Below, piece after piece: positions 45,594 to 54,664 of a stretch of DNA of 64,000 bases. The DNA is from Bacteroidales bacterium (lineage in GTDB: Bacteria; Bacteroidota; Bacteroidia; Bacteroidales; Paludibacteraceae). Made by a program: the position numbers and the translations under genes. Under the pieces are notes generated by a model. The model ran no database searches and had not been told where the DNA came from. It was given only the letters and a program-made list of their open reading frames with translations. The stretch lies in NCBI GenBank assembly GCA_015061115.1, contig SUXE01000015.1:62001-126000 (forward strand), given 5' to 3'. Position 1 is the stretch's first letter, and each line of letters starts with the position of its first letter.

Positions 45594-47396
45594 ATGCAAA
45601 AGATAAGAAATGTGGCAATCATTGCCCACGTTGACCACGGTAAGACAACACTAGTAGACAAGATGCTCCTTGCAGGACAGCTTTTCTCTGATCGCGAGAA
45701 ACCGACTGAATTGATTTTGGACAACAATGACCTTGAAAGAGAGCGTGGAATAACGATTGTATCTAAGAATGTATCAATCCGTTACAAAGGATATAAGATT
45801 AATATCATCGACACTCCAGGACACTCTGACTTTGGTGGTGAGGTTGAACGTGTGCTTAACATGGCTGATGGCGTACTTCTTCTTGTCGACGCGTTTGAAG
45901 GCCCAATGCCTCAGACTCGTTTCGTGCTACAGAAGGCTATCGAAATCGGTTTGAAGCCTATCGTTGTCATCAACAAGGTAGACAAGCCAAACTGCCGTCC
46001 TGAGGAGGTTCAGGAAGAGGTGTTCGACCTAATGTTCAATCTTGACGCTACTGAAGAGCAGCTAGACTTCCCTACTATCTACGGTTCCGCAAAGAACAAC
46101 TGGATGAGCACAGACTGGAAGGCTCCAAGAGTTGACGATATCACTCCAGTGCTTGACGCTATCATCGAGCATATCCCAGAGCCTCATTATAATGAAGGTG
46201 CGACTCAGATGTTGATCACATCTCTTGACTACTCTTCATTCGTAGGTCGTATCGCTATCGGACGTATCCACAGAGGTAAGATCCGTGAGGGTCAGGACAT
46301 CGCTCTTGTCAAGAGAGACGGTTCTATCCAGAAAAACAGAATCAAGGAGTTGAGAGTATTCGAAGGATTCTCTCAGTCAAAAGTATATGAGGCTGAGTGT
46401 GGTGAGATCGTAGCCGTTATCGGTGTTGAGAATTTCGAGATCGGTGATTCTATCTGTGATTTCGAGAATCCAGAGCCACTTCCACCAATCGCTATCGATG
46501 AGCCAACAATGAGTATGGTGTTCACAATCAACGACTCTCCTTTCTTCGGCAAGGATGGTAAATATGTGACATCACGCCATATCAACGACCGTTTGATCAA
46601 GGAGCTTGACCGCAACTTGGCTCTTCGCGTAAAGAAGTCTGAATCTGAAGACGTGTGGACAGTATACGGACGTGGAGTGCTTCACTTGTCTGTACTTATC
46701 GAGACAATGCGTCGTGAAGGCTACGAGCTACAGGTCGGTCAGCCACAGGTTATCTTCAAGGAGATAGGAGGAAAGAAATGTGAGCCAATCGAGGAGTTGA
46801 CAATCAACACTCCAGACGAGGTCAGCGGTAAGGTGATCGAGATGGTCTCTGTCCGTAAAGGAGAGATGGTCTCAATGGAGAAGAAGGGCGACCGTGTTCA
46901 TTTGGTATTCCAGATTCCTTCTCGTGGTATCATCGGTCTACGTACAAACGTACTTACTGCTACAGCTGGAGAGGCTATCATGGCACACAGATTCCTTGAG
47001 TACCAGCCATACAAAGGTGAGATTGAGAAGAGAACTAACGGTTCTATGATCGCTATGGAAAGCGGTACTGCATTCGCATACGCAATCGACAAGCTTCAGG
47101 ATCGTGGAAAGTTCTTTATCTTCCCTCAGGATGAAGTATACGCAGGTCAGGTAGTCGGAGAGCACAGCAAAGACAACGACTTGGTTGTCAATGTGACAAA
47201 GGCTAAACAGCTTACAAACATGCGTTCTAAGAGTTCAGACGAAAAGGCTAAGATCATTCCTCCAGTAGTATTCTCACTTGAGGAGGCACTTGAGTACATC
47301 AAGGAAGATGAGTATGTTGAGGTTACTCCTAACCACATGCGTCTTCGTAAGATCATCCTTGACGAGACAGAACGTAAAAAAGCAAACAAGCAGTAA
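45594..47396 (+). CDS. typA: Translational GTPase TypA/BipA
   Basis: A 600-aa ribosome-binding GTPase that aids 50S assembly and stress adaptation. G-domain motifs: G1 [12 protein letters not shown], switch I RERGITI, G3 [11 protein letters not shown] and G4 NKVDKPN. EF-G-like domains II, III and V and the BipA-specific C-terminus follow ([34 protein letters not shown]). The start at 45594 ([16 protein letters not shown]) is set by the promoter position. It is probably monocistronic; a GTAG palindrome and a separate terminator follow. Confidence 0.97.
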   Translation: MQKIRNVAIIAHVDHGKTTLVDKMLLAGQLFSDREKPTELILDNNDLERERGITIVSKNVSIRYKGYKINIIDTPGHSDFGGEVERVLNMADGVLLLVDAFEGPMPQTRFVLQKAIEIGLKPIVVINKVDKPNCRPEEVQEEVFDLMFNLDATEEQLDFPTIYGSAKNNWMSTDWKAPRVDDITPVLDAIIEHIPEPHYNEGATQMLITSLDYSSFVGRIAIGRIHRGKIREGQDIALVKRDGSIQKNRIKELRVFEGFSQSKVYEAECGEIVAVIGVENFEIGDSICDFENPEPLPPIAIDEPTMSMVFTINDSPFFGKDGKYVTSRHINDRLIKELDRNLALRVKKSESEDVWTVYGRGVLHLSVLIETMRREGYELQVGQPQVIFKEIGGKKCEPIEELTINTPDEVSGKVIEMVSVRKGEMVSMEKKGDRVHLVFQIPSRGIIGLRTNVLTATAGEAIMAHRFLEYQPYKGEIEKRTNGSMIAMESGTAFAYAIDKLQDRGKFFIFPQDEVYAGQVVGEHSKDNDLVVNVTKAKQLTNMRSKSSDEKAKIIPPVVFSLEEALEYIKEDEYVEVTPNHMRLRKIILDETERKKANKQ

Positions 47397-47407
47397 TTCA
47401 TTGGCAC

Positions 47408-47432
47408 GTAGAGACGCACGGACGTGCGTCTC
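47408..47432 (+). repeat. GTAG palindrome (REP-like) after typA
   Basis: GTAG followed by AGACGCACGGACGTGCGTCT, 12 bases after the typA stop. A partial copy, GACGTGCGTCTCACACG, follows at 47461-47477. Confidence 0.75.
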
Positions 47433-47494
47433 ACAAATATGAATTCAATCGCATTCTGACGACGTGCGTCTCACACGTAATTTCGTAATATAGA

Positions 47495-47530
47495 TTAAAG
47501 ACGGGAGTTTTCACTTCCGTCTTTTTTTTC
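47495..47530 (+). terminator. Rho-independent terminator
   Basis: Stem AAAGACGGGAG with CTTCCGTCTTT and a run of eight T; probably the typA terminator, displaced by the repeats. Confidence 0.8.
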
Positions 47531-47699
47531 GTTATACCATCGTCGCATCAAAATATATGAGAGGAGACAGATCATATTGGGGATATTCTCAAAATATTCT
47601 TTGAATGGCAACACGTATTTGTTTCTCAATTTTATATAAATCATGTTAAAACAGAAAAGATGATTTTGACAAGACATTTATGTTTCAAACTATTTTATT

Positions 47700-47707
47700 T
47701 ATTTTTG
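47700..47707 (+). promoter_or_regulatory. Bacteroidota -7 box of the Kdo-kinase-like gene
   Basis: TATTTTTG ends 10 bases before ATG 47718 and 22 before ATG 47730. Confidence 0.5.
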
Positions 47708-47717
47708 CAAAAAGAAA

Positions 47718-48506
47718 ATGAGTAAAGCGATGAAAGTAGTAATCAACGACGAATATAAGAATTGCAAGGAACTTGTTGTTTTCTTGGAGAGTTTGGATAC
47801 ACGTTACCGCCAAAAAGGCAGAACATTGCATCTTGACAGAAATGCAGTGAGAAGTTTTGCCATTACTGAACTTGGCAGGGATGTTGTAATCAAGAGATAT
47901 AAAAAGCCGTTGTCGGTGCAACGCGTCGTCTACTCATTTTTCAGAAAGAGCAAGGCGGAAAGAGCATATTACAACGGGCTCAAACTTCTGGAGTTGGGTA
48001 TAGACACTCCTACCCCAATAGCATACGTGGAGCAGAAGAAAGCCGGACTGATGGAATACTGCTATTTCGCTTGTGAAAAGACATCATATAAAAGTCTGGA
48101 GCCACTTATTCTTCTCGACAGACCTCTTGACGACCACTTGGCAATGTCACTAGCAAGATTCCTGATCGACCTACACACGAAAGGAGTGCTTCACAACGAT
48201 TTGAACGGAGGAAACATTCTGTATTATCAAGACGGAGACACAAACTACCATTTCTCTCTGATCGACAACAACAGAATGGAATTCACAGACAAGGATATTT
48301 CATTCCGTGACAGAATGGAAAACATCTGTAAATTCAGCAGCAAGGCTATTTTCGTGCAGATAGTAGGATGTTATGCTGAAATCCTAGGAATGGATATTCA
48401 GATGGCGATAGAAGAGGCTCTCGATGTCCGTGAGAAATTCTTTGAGGCAAGAGCTAAAAGAAGAGAATTTTGGGCTAAATTCAAAAAGAACGAAGAAAAG
48501 AAATAG
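47718..48506 (+). CDS. Lipopolysaccharide (Kdo/WaaP) kinase family protein
   Basis: A 262-aa (or 258-aa) protein of the Kdo kinase/InaA superfamily, which phosphorylates LPS core sugars at the inner membrane. Seen: the ATP-binding Lys region DVVIKRYKKP, the catalytic loop VLHNDLNGGNILYY (HxDLxxxN) and the metal Asp in SLIDNNRMEF. Downstream helices are basic. Two ATGs are close: 47718 and 47730 (MKVVINDEYK). The -7 box leaves a very short leader for the first, so the second may be the true start. It is followed by the TPP riboswitch of the next operon. Confidence 0.88.
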   Translation: MSKAMKVVINDEYKNCKELVVFLESLDTRYRQKGRTLHLDRNAVRSFAITELGRDVVIKRYKKPLSVQRVVYSFFRKSKAERAYYNGLKLLELGIDTPTPIAYVEQKKAGLMEYCYFACEKTSYKSLEPLILLDRPLDDHLAMSLARFLIDLHTKGVLHNDLNGGNILYYQDGDTNYHFSLIDNNRMEFTDKDISFRDRMENICKFSSKAIFVQIVGCYAEILGMDIQMAIEEALDVREKFFEARAKRREFWAKFKKNEEKK

Positions 48507-48570
48507 AATTTTCCTCCATACAGCATGGGGATTTTCCATCTATTTTCTACCTTCCTAATTGAAAAACAAT

Positions 48571-48578
48571 TATCTTTG
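48571..48578 (+). promoter_or_regulatory. Bacteroidota -7 box of the thiamine operon
   Basis: TATCTTTG lies 15 bases before the riboswitch P1 stem. Confidence 0.65.
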
Positions 48579-48592
48579 CATAAAGTTAAACA

Positions 48593-48685
48593 GAAGAAGA
48601 GGGGTGCTGAGAAGTGTTCGAGGCTGAGATCATACCCTTTGATAGACAACCTGATGCGGGTAATGCCGATGTAGGAACATTCTTC
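48593..48685 (+). ncRNA. TPP riboswitch (THI element)
   Basis: All conserved blocks are in order: GGGGTGC (48601), GCTGAGAT (48623), ATACCC (48632), ACCTGATG (48649), GGGTAATGCC (48658) and GTAGG (48671). A P1 stem pairs GAAGAA (48593-48598) with TTCTTC (48680-48685). It senses thiamine pyrophosphate and should switch off the downstream thi genes when TPP is plentiful. Confidence 0.95.
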
Positions 48686-48722
48686 TTGAAATATGTGACA
48701 CAATCATATATAGTTGAGATAA

Positions 48723-48760
48723 TGCGACGCGGAGGCAATGCTTCTGCGTCGCAATTTTTT
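48723..48760 (+). terminator. Riboswitch-controlled terminator before thiD
   Basis: The hairpin pairs GCGACGCGGAGG with CTTCTGCGTCGC (G-U pairs included), followed by AATTTTTTG. It ends 4 bases before the thiD ATG, so TPP-bound RNA would stop before thiD. Confidence 0.85.
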
Positions 48761-48764
48761 GTTT

Positions 48765-49499
48765 ATGAAGACAATAGTGTCAATAGGAGCGTTCGACCCT
48801 ACTGGAGGTGCTGGTGTGCTTGCAGACATCCGTGTGGCAGGCAGATTCGGTGTCTATGGCATGTCTGTGCTTACAGCCGCAACGTCGCAGAACCCAAAAT
48901 CGTTCAATGGTGTCGAGGCTGTGAGTGATGATATGTTTCGTAAACAGATTTCTGACGTGTTCGGCCACTACCGTGTGGATGCGATGAAGTGCGGCATGAT
49001 TGCGACAAAGTCCCAACTAAAAATATTGATCGATTTCTTTTCTGCCAACAAACCCCAAAACTTGGTCGTTGACCCTATAATAAGTGCGACGCTGGGAAAC
49101 CGAGTATTCGACAAGGAGACGATTGATCTTTACCGTGAACTATGCGGCTATGCCCTACTCGTCACTCCCAATGAGAAGGAGACGGAGATATTGAAATCCA
49201 TAGCATCACATGCCATCCTCAACAAAGGAGGAGACGCAAATTCAAACATCTGCGTCGACATTCTAAAAATCGGAGACGAAGAGATAAAATTCACCTCTGA
49301 AAAGATCAAAACCACCAACACTCACGGCACAGGATGCACAATGTCTTCTGCCATCGCCAGTTGTCTGGCAATCGGATATAATTTGAAGACATCCGTCAAG
49401 ATAGCGCACGATTATGTCAACCGGGCAATCGCCGGTGCTGTGGATCTTGACATCACTGAGGGCTATGGTCCTTTGAACCATTTTGTAGAAACAGAATAA
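48765..49499 (+). CDS. thiD: Hydroxymethylpyrimidine/phosphomethylpyrimidine kinase
   Basis: A 244-aa ribokinase-family enzyme that phosphorylates HMP and HMP-P to HMP-PP. Motifs: SIGAFDPTGGAGVLADIRV at the N-terminus, DPIISATLGNRVF, VTPNEKETEIL, and the anion-hole/catalytic TTNTHGTGCTMSSAIAS. The start is ATG 48765; an in-frame ATG at 48738 lies within the terminator hairpin. It is the first gene of the thiamine operon and directly under the riboswitch. Confidence 0.95.
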   Translation: MKTIVSIGAFDPTGGAGVLADIRVAGRFGVYGMSVLTAATSQNPKSFNGVEAVSDDMFRKQISDVFGHYRVDAMKCGMIATKSQLKILIDFFSANKPQNLVVDPIISATLGNRVFDKETIDLYRELCGYALLVTPNEKETEILKSIASHAILNKGGDANSNICVDILKIGDEEIKFTSEKIKTTNTHGTGCTMSSAIASCLAIGYNLKTSVKIAHDYVNRAIAGAVDLDITEGYGPLNHFVETE

Positions 49500-49509
49500 T
49501 TCTTGAAAT

Positions 49510-49710
49510 ATGAAAATCAAACTTAACGGAGAAGATTTGGAGTTGCAAGACGGAGCTGTATTGTCCGACATCTGCGCCAAACTTGGAATTGACAGTAAAG
49601 GAGTGGCCTTCGCTATAGACAGTGAAGTCATTCCTCGCGACGAGTGGGCTTCCACAAAACTTGCAGAGGGAACAGACGTCATGATGATTCGTGCCGTGTG
49701 TGGAGGATGA
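49510..49710 (+). CDS. thiS: Sulfur carrier protein ThiS
   Basis: A 66-aa ubiquitin-like protein ending in the required Gly-Gly (IRAVCGG), which is adenylated and thiocarboxylated to supply sulfur for the thiazole ring. The internal DGAVLSDICAKLGI matches the fold. It follows thiD by 10 bases. No thiF is present in the operon to activate it. Confidence 0.95.
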   Translation: MKIKLNGEDLELQDGAVLSDICAKLGIDSKGVAFAIDSEVIPRDEWASTKLAEGTDVMMIRAVCGG

Positions 49711-49715
49711 GATAA

Positions 49716-49746
49716 AATTAGAAATTCTAAATGCTAAATTAGAAAT
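49716..49746 (+). repeat. AATGCTAAATTAGAA microrepeat
   Basis: This short AT-rich repeat, related to those at 15861 and 33405, fills the gap between thiS and the next gene and runs into its ATG. Confidence 0.5.
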
Positions 49747-50317
49747 GAGGAATTGGAAAGTTGTCGTCATCACTCCAGAGGAGCCTTTTGTGGGGGAGAC
49801 GGAGCAGATAAAGAAAGTGATCGCTTGCGGCATTTTCCGTCTGCATCTTCGTCATCCGAAAGCAGATGAGCAGACTATGAGACGCATCATAGATGCTCTT
49901 TCCGCTGATGAGAGAGGGAAAATTGTACTTCACGACCACTACAATCTGGTGGACGAATATAATCTCGGCGGAGCTCACCTTAACGGACGTCATCCTGAAT
50001 TAGCATCCGTCTGTTCTTCACGCTCTTGCCACTCACTTGCAGAAGTTGAAGCGTCCACAGGTATGGAATACTGCTTTCTAAGCCCGATTTTCGACAGCAT
50101 AAGCAAAAGCGGATACGCGTCTAATTTTTCAGACGAAGTTTTGCGTCAAGCTAAGAAAGACGGAATCATAAACGAGAAAGTGATTGCTCTTGGCGGAATC
50201 ACCGTAGGGAAAGTACAACAAGTGAAAGAGTACGGATTCGGCGGAGTCGCTATTCTCGGAAGTGCATGGAAAGATGGCATCGCTCAGCTTGACATTATAA
50301 AACAAATGATGGAATAA
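49745..50317 (+). CDS. ThiE/TenI-like thiamine phosphate synthase paralogue
   Basis: A 190-aa TIM-barrel protein of the ThiE/TenI superfamily. It keeps the barrel pattern (KVVVITPEEPF, IFRLHLRHPKA, IVLHDHYNLVDEYNLGGAHL, SPIFDSISKSGY, VIALGGITVGKV, GGVAILGSAW). It differs from ThiE at the usual pyrophosphate- and pyrimidine-binding spots (AHLNGRHP rather than VHLG; SISKSGY rather than TTTK). It may be a TenI-like thiazole tautomerase or a diverged synthase. The start is ATG 49745; upstream codons come from thiS overlap and a repeat. The true ThiE follows. Confidence 0.82.
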   Translation: MRNWKVVVITPEEPFVGETEQIKKVIACGIFRLHLRHPKADEQTMRRIIDALSADERGKIVLHDHYNLVDEYNLGGAHLNGRHPELASVCSSRSCHSLAEVEASTGMEYCFLSPIFDSISKSGYASNFSDEVLRQAKKDGIINEKVIALGGITVGKVQQVKEYGFGGVAILGSAWKDGIAQLDIIKQMME

Positions 50318-50416
50318 ATTAACCACAGAGACGCAGAAGTGACATAGGCAATTTGAGCTATGACCTTCGTCGCCCCGTGGAATATAAACAATTAAATTTC
50401 GACAAAGGTGAATCTA

Positions 50417-51055
50417 ATGCAAATGCGAGCTTTCTCGCTACAACTTATAACACATCCTGTAAACGGGAGAAATGAGATCGAAGGTGCCAAACTTGCTCTA
50501 GAAGGTGGATGCAAATGGATACAGCTACGAATGAAGGAGACTCCCGTGGAAGAGGTGAAAAAAGTGGCTCTTGAACTTCTGCCATTATGCAAGCAATATG
50601 ACGCAGTGATGATTATCGACGATCATGTCGAGCTTGCGAAAGAGGTCGGAGCTGACGGAGTACACCTTGGAAAGACGGATATGAATCCTAAAGACGCAAG
50701 AGCTATCCTTGGAGACGGATTTATCATCGGAGGCACATGCAACAGTTTCAACGACATTCTTGCCATCAAAGACGATGTCGACTACATCGGTTGCGGACCA
50801 TTCCGTTTCACAACAACTAAGAAAAAACTTGCTCCAGTGCTTGGATTGGAAGGTTATCAGGAAATCGTATGGAAATGCAGGGAGCAAGGCATCAACATCC
50901 CTATTGTAGCAATCGGAGGAATCACAAAAGACGATGTCCGAAAAGTGTTACATAGCGGACCTAACGGCGTCGCCATATCAGGAGGCATTTTGTCGGCCGA
51001 CGATCCCAAGACAGAGACAGAAGAGATTTTGAAAACAATCGAAAAATGTTTTTAA
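50417..51055 (+). CDS. thiE: Thiamine phosphate synthase
   Basis: A 212-aa enzyme joining HMP-PP and thiazole phosphate into thiamine phosphate. Canonical motifs: WIQLRMKE, MIIDDHVELAKEVGADGVHL with GK next, IGGTCNSFNDI, YIGCGPFRFTTTKKK and IVAIGGITKDDV. The start is ATG 50417, preceded by AAAGGTGA at a fitting distance. A repeat-like stretch (ACCACAGAGACGCAG) lies in the 99-base gap from the ThiE-like gene. Confidence 0.94.
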   Translation: MQMRAFSLQLITHPVNGRNEIEGAKLALEGGCKWIQLRMKETPVEEVKKVALELLPLCKQYDAVMIIDDHVELAKEVGADGVHLGKTDMNPKDARAILGDGFIIGGTCNSFNDILAIKDDVDYIGCGPFRFTTTKKKLAPVLGLEGYQEIVWKCREQGINIPIVAIGGITKDDVRKVLHSGPNGVAISGGILSADDPKTETEEILKTIEKCF

Positions 51056-51077
51056 TCTCGTAGAGACGTGAGATTCA
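51054..51077 (+). repeat. Short GTAG hairpin after thiE
   Basis: AATCTCGTAGAGACGTGAGATT forms a small hairpin starting at the thiE stop; it is a truncated relative of the GTAG palindromes. Confidence 0.5.
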
Positions 51078-51108
51078 AACAAACAGAATAATAAATACAA
51101 CAACATAA

Positions 51109-51879
51109 ATGAGTAAACTAATAATAGCAGGCAGAGAGTTCAACTCTCGTCTATTCCTTGGAACAGGAAAGTTCAGCAGCAACGATTTGATGAAAGATTC
51201 AATCGTCGCTTCAGAGACAGAGATGGTGACGGTGGCAATGAAGCGTATTTCCCTTGGAGACGCGAATGATGATATGCTAAAACATATCGTCGACAAAAAC
51301 ATACAATTACTACCAAACACCAGTGGTGTGCGTGACGCAAAAGAGGCAGTATTCGCAGCAAAAATGAGTCGTGAGGCATTCGGTACAAACTGGCTGAAGC
51401 TGGAGATCCACCCAGATCCACGCTATCTGTTGCCAGACTCAATCGAGACATTGAAAGCTACAGAAGAGTTGGTGAAACTAGGATTCGTGGTATTGCCATA
51501 TTGCCAGGCAGACCCAGTGCTTTGCAAGAGACTTGAAGAGGCAGGAGCAGCAACTGTCATGCCGCTTGCCGCGCCAATCGGATCAAACAAAGGTTTGCGT
51601 ACAGAAGATTTCTTGAAAATCATCATCGAGCAGGCCAATGTCCCTGTTGTTGTAGACGCAGGTATCGGAGCACCGAGTCATGCTGCAGCAGCCATGGAGT
51701 TAGGAGCAGACGCTTGTTTGGTGAACACAGCTATCGCAGTGGCTGGAGATCCAGTACGTATGGCAGTAGCATTCCGTGATGCAGTGAAATGTGGACGTGA
51801 CGCATACGAAGCAGGTCTAGGAGCCGTGACAGCAGGAGAAGCAGTCGCAAGTTCTCCATTGACCTCATTCTTGGGATAA
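51109..51879 (+). CDS. thiG: Thiazole synthase
   Basis: A 256-aa TIM-barrel enzyme that forms thiazole phosphate carboxylate from deoxyxylulose phosphate, dehydroglycine (from ThiH) and ThiS thiocarboxylate. Marks: [18 protein letters not shown], the catalytic-Lys region [49 protein letters not shown] and [20 protein letters not shown]. Full length. Two GTAG repeats and a RAYT gene separate it from thiC. Confidence 0.97.
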   Translation: MSKLIIAGREFNSRLFLGTGKFSSNDLMKDSIVASETEMVTVAMKRISLGDANDDMLKHIVDKNIQLLPNTSGVRDAKEAVFAAKMSREAFGTNWLKLEIHPDPRYLLPDSIETLKATEELVKLGFVVLPYCQADPVLCKRLEEAGAATVMPLAAPIGSNKGLRTEDFLKIIIEQANVPVVVDAGIGAPSHAAAAMELGADACLVNTAIAVAGDPVRMAVAFRDAVKCGRDAYEAGLGAVTAGEAVASSPLTSFLG

Positions 51880-51895
51880 TAAATAAAACCACAGA

Positions 51896-51924
51896 GGCGT
51901 AGGGGCAGGTTTCAAACCTGCCCG
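51896..51924 (+). repeat. GTAG palindrome (REP-like), copy 1
   Basis: GGCGTAGG precedes the palindrome GGCAGGTTTCAAACCTGCC; the whole 29-base unit is identical to 51989-52017. Confidence 0.85.
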
Positions 51925-51988
51925 CAACAACGGACATCGGATTTCCACGCCCGCAACAACGATGTTCGAAACAACATTCATTGGCAAA

Positions 51989-52017
51989 GGCGTAGGGGCA
52001 GGTTTCAAACCTGCCCG
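51989..52017 (+). repeat. GTAG palindrome (REP-like), copy 2
   Basis: Same 29-base unit and orientation as copy 1, 93 bases apart. ACAACATTCATTG follows both at a distance (51971 and 52034), suggesting a local duplication. Confidence 0.85.
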
Positions 52018-52066
52018 GACAACGGTGCCCACAACAACATTCATTGATTAAAAACAGTACAATATT

Positions 52067-52567
52067 ATGTTACCATACAGAAAAAACATTCGTCTACAAG
52101 GTTACGATTATTCAAGCGACGGCTTGTATTTCATAACCATTTGCACAAACAATAGATATCCATTGTTTGGAAGCATAAAAGATTGGCAAATGAATCTAAA
52201 TGATAATGGTAAAATAGTATTGGAATGTTGGAATGAATTGCCCAACCATTACGACAATGTCATCCTGCACGATTTTTGCATTATGCCAAATCACATACAC
52301 GGGATAATTCAAATATGTAATGGATTGGCAGGTTTGAAACCTGCCACTACGGCACATCCATTGTCGGAAATTGTCAGAGCATTAAAAACATTTTCTTCAA
52401 GGGAAATCAATGAAAAGAATGGAACTCAAGGATGTCCTCTATGGCAAAGAAATTATTATGAACACATAATCAGATCTGATTCGGCATACACGACTATTTC
52501 TGAATATATAAAAGGCAATCCCCAAAGATGGGTATACGACAAATTTTATTACAAAGAAAACTATTAA
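52067..52567 (+). CDS. REP-associated tyrosine transposase (RAYT, Y1-Tnp/IS200-like)
   Basis: A 166-aa single-strand DNA transposase of the RAYT group, cousins of IS200/IS605 TnpA. The Y1-Tnp fold shows YFITICTNN, the metal-binding HxH pair in IMPNHIHGII, LSEIVRALKTFSSREIN, and WQRNYYEHIIRSDSAY followed by YIKGNPQRW, which includes the likely catalytic Tyr. It looks intact. It lies inside the thiamine operon between thiG and thiC; its stop is 3 bases before the thiC ATG. Two palindromic repeats flank it upstream and a third, inverted, lies inside its own frame (52327-52345, encoding AGLKPAT). Confidence 0.93.
   Translation: MLPYRKNIRLQGYDYSSDGLYFITICTNNRYPLFGSIKDWQMNLNDNGKIVLECWNELPNHYDNVILHDFCIMPNHIHGIIQICNGLAGLKPATTAHPLSEIVRALKTFSSREINEKNGTQGCPLWQRNYYEHIIRSDSAYTTISEYIKGNPQRWVYDKFYYKENY
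52327..52345 (-). repeat. REP palindrome inside the RAYT coding frame
   Basis: GGCAGGTTTGAAACCTGCC followed by ACTACGG is the reverse complement of the upstream repeats (CCNCTACGCC). It is read in frame in the transposase. Confidence 0.8.
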
Positions 52568-54268
<1,701 letters not shown>

Positions 54269-54271
<3 letters not shown>

Positions 54272-54303
54272 TTCGTAATTCATAATTCGTAATTCGTAAT
54301 TTA
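54269..54303 (+). repeat. AATTCGTAATTCATAATTCG array, left flank of four-helix-bundle gene
   Basis: The array begins at the thiC TAA and ends at the ATG of the next gene. The right-flank array (54677-54712) is in opposite orientation. Confidence 0.75.
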
Positions 54304-54656
54304 TGAGGAATCCTGAAGACAATGTTATTTTAGTCAAAAGTAAAAAGTTCGCCATCAGAAGCGTCAACCTTTACAAATACCTTATAGATAAGAAACAGGA
54401 ATTTGTAATATCAAAACAATTGCTTCGTAGCGGGACAAGTATTGGAGCCAACGTAAAAGAAGCGATTCGAGGTCAGTCGAAGCCAGACTTTCTTGCAAAA
54501 ATGAATATTGCATTGAAAGAAGCATCGGAAACCGAATATTGGTTAGAACTATTACATGAGACTGATTATATAACAAAGTCGGATTTCAATAACATATATG
54601 CGGATTGTCAAGAATTACTAAAAATTTTAATGTCAATCACAAAGCACAGTAAATAA
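54303..54656 (+). CDS. Four-helix-bundle protein (S23/IVS-type, Avd-like)
   Basis: A 117-aa all-helical protein matching the 23S rRNA intervening-sequence protein family: FAIRSVNLYKYLIDKKQEFV, QLLRSGTSIGANVKEAIRGQ, LAKMNIALKEASETEYWLEL and CQELLKILMSITK. Homologues sit in 23S rRNA insertions; the fold is shared with Avd of diversity-generating retroelements. No reverse transcriptase is seen here. It has no role in thiamine synthesis that I know of. It is bounded by inverted microrepeat arrays that touch the thiC stop and enter the EamA gene, so it looks inserted. Confidence 0.9.
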   Translation: MRNPEDNVILVKSKKFAIRSVNLYKYLIDKKQEFVISKQLLRSGTSIGANVKEAIRGQSKPDFLAKMNIALKEASETEYWLELLHETDYITKSDFNNIYADCQELLKILMSITKHSK

Positions 54657-54664
54657 CACGTAAT

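Noticed and set aside
48614-48928. A 104-codon plus-strand ORF overlapping the riboswitch and thiD
   Set aside because: It lies in the conserved riboswitch and in a wrong frame of thiD.
52067-52567. A complete IS200/IS605 insertion sequence
   Set aside because: No TnpB and no IS200-type ends; the protein and GTAG palindromes fit a RAYT better.
54303-54656. A diversity-generating retroelement
   Set aside because: The protein has an Avd-like fold family but no reverse transcriptase, template repeat or variable repeat is visible.
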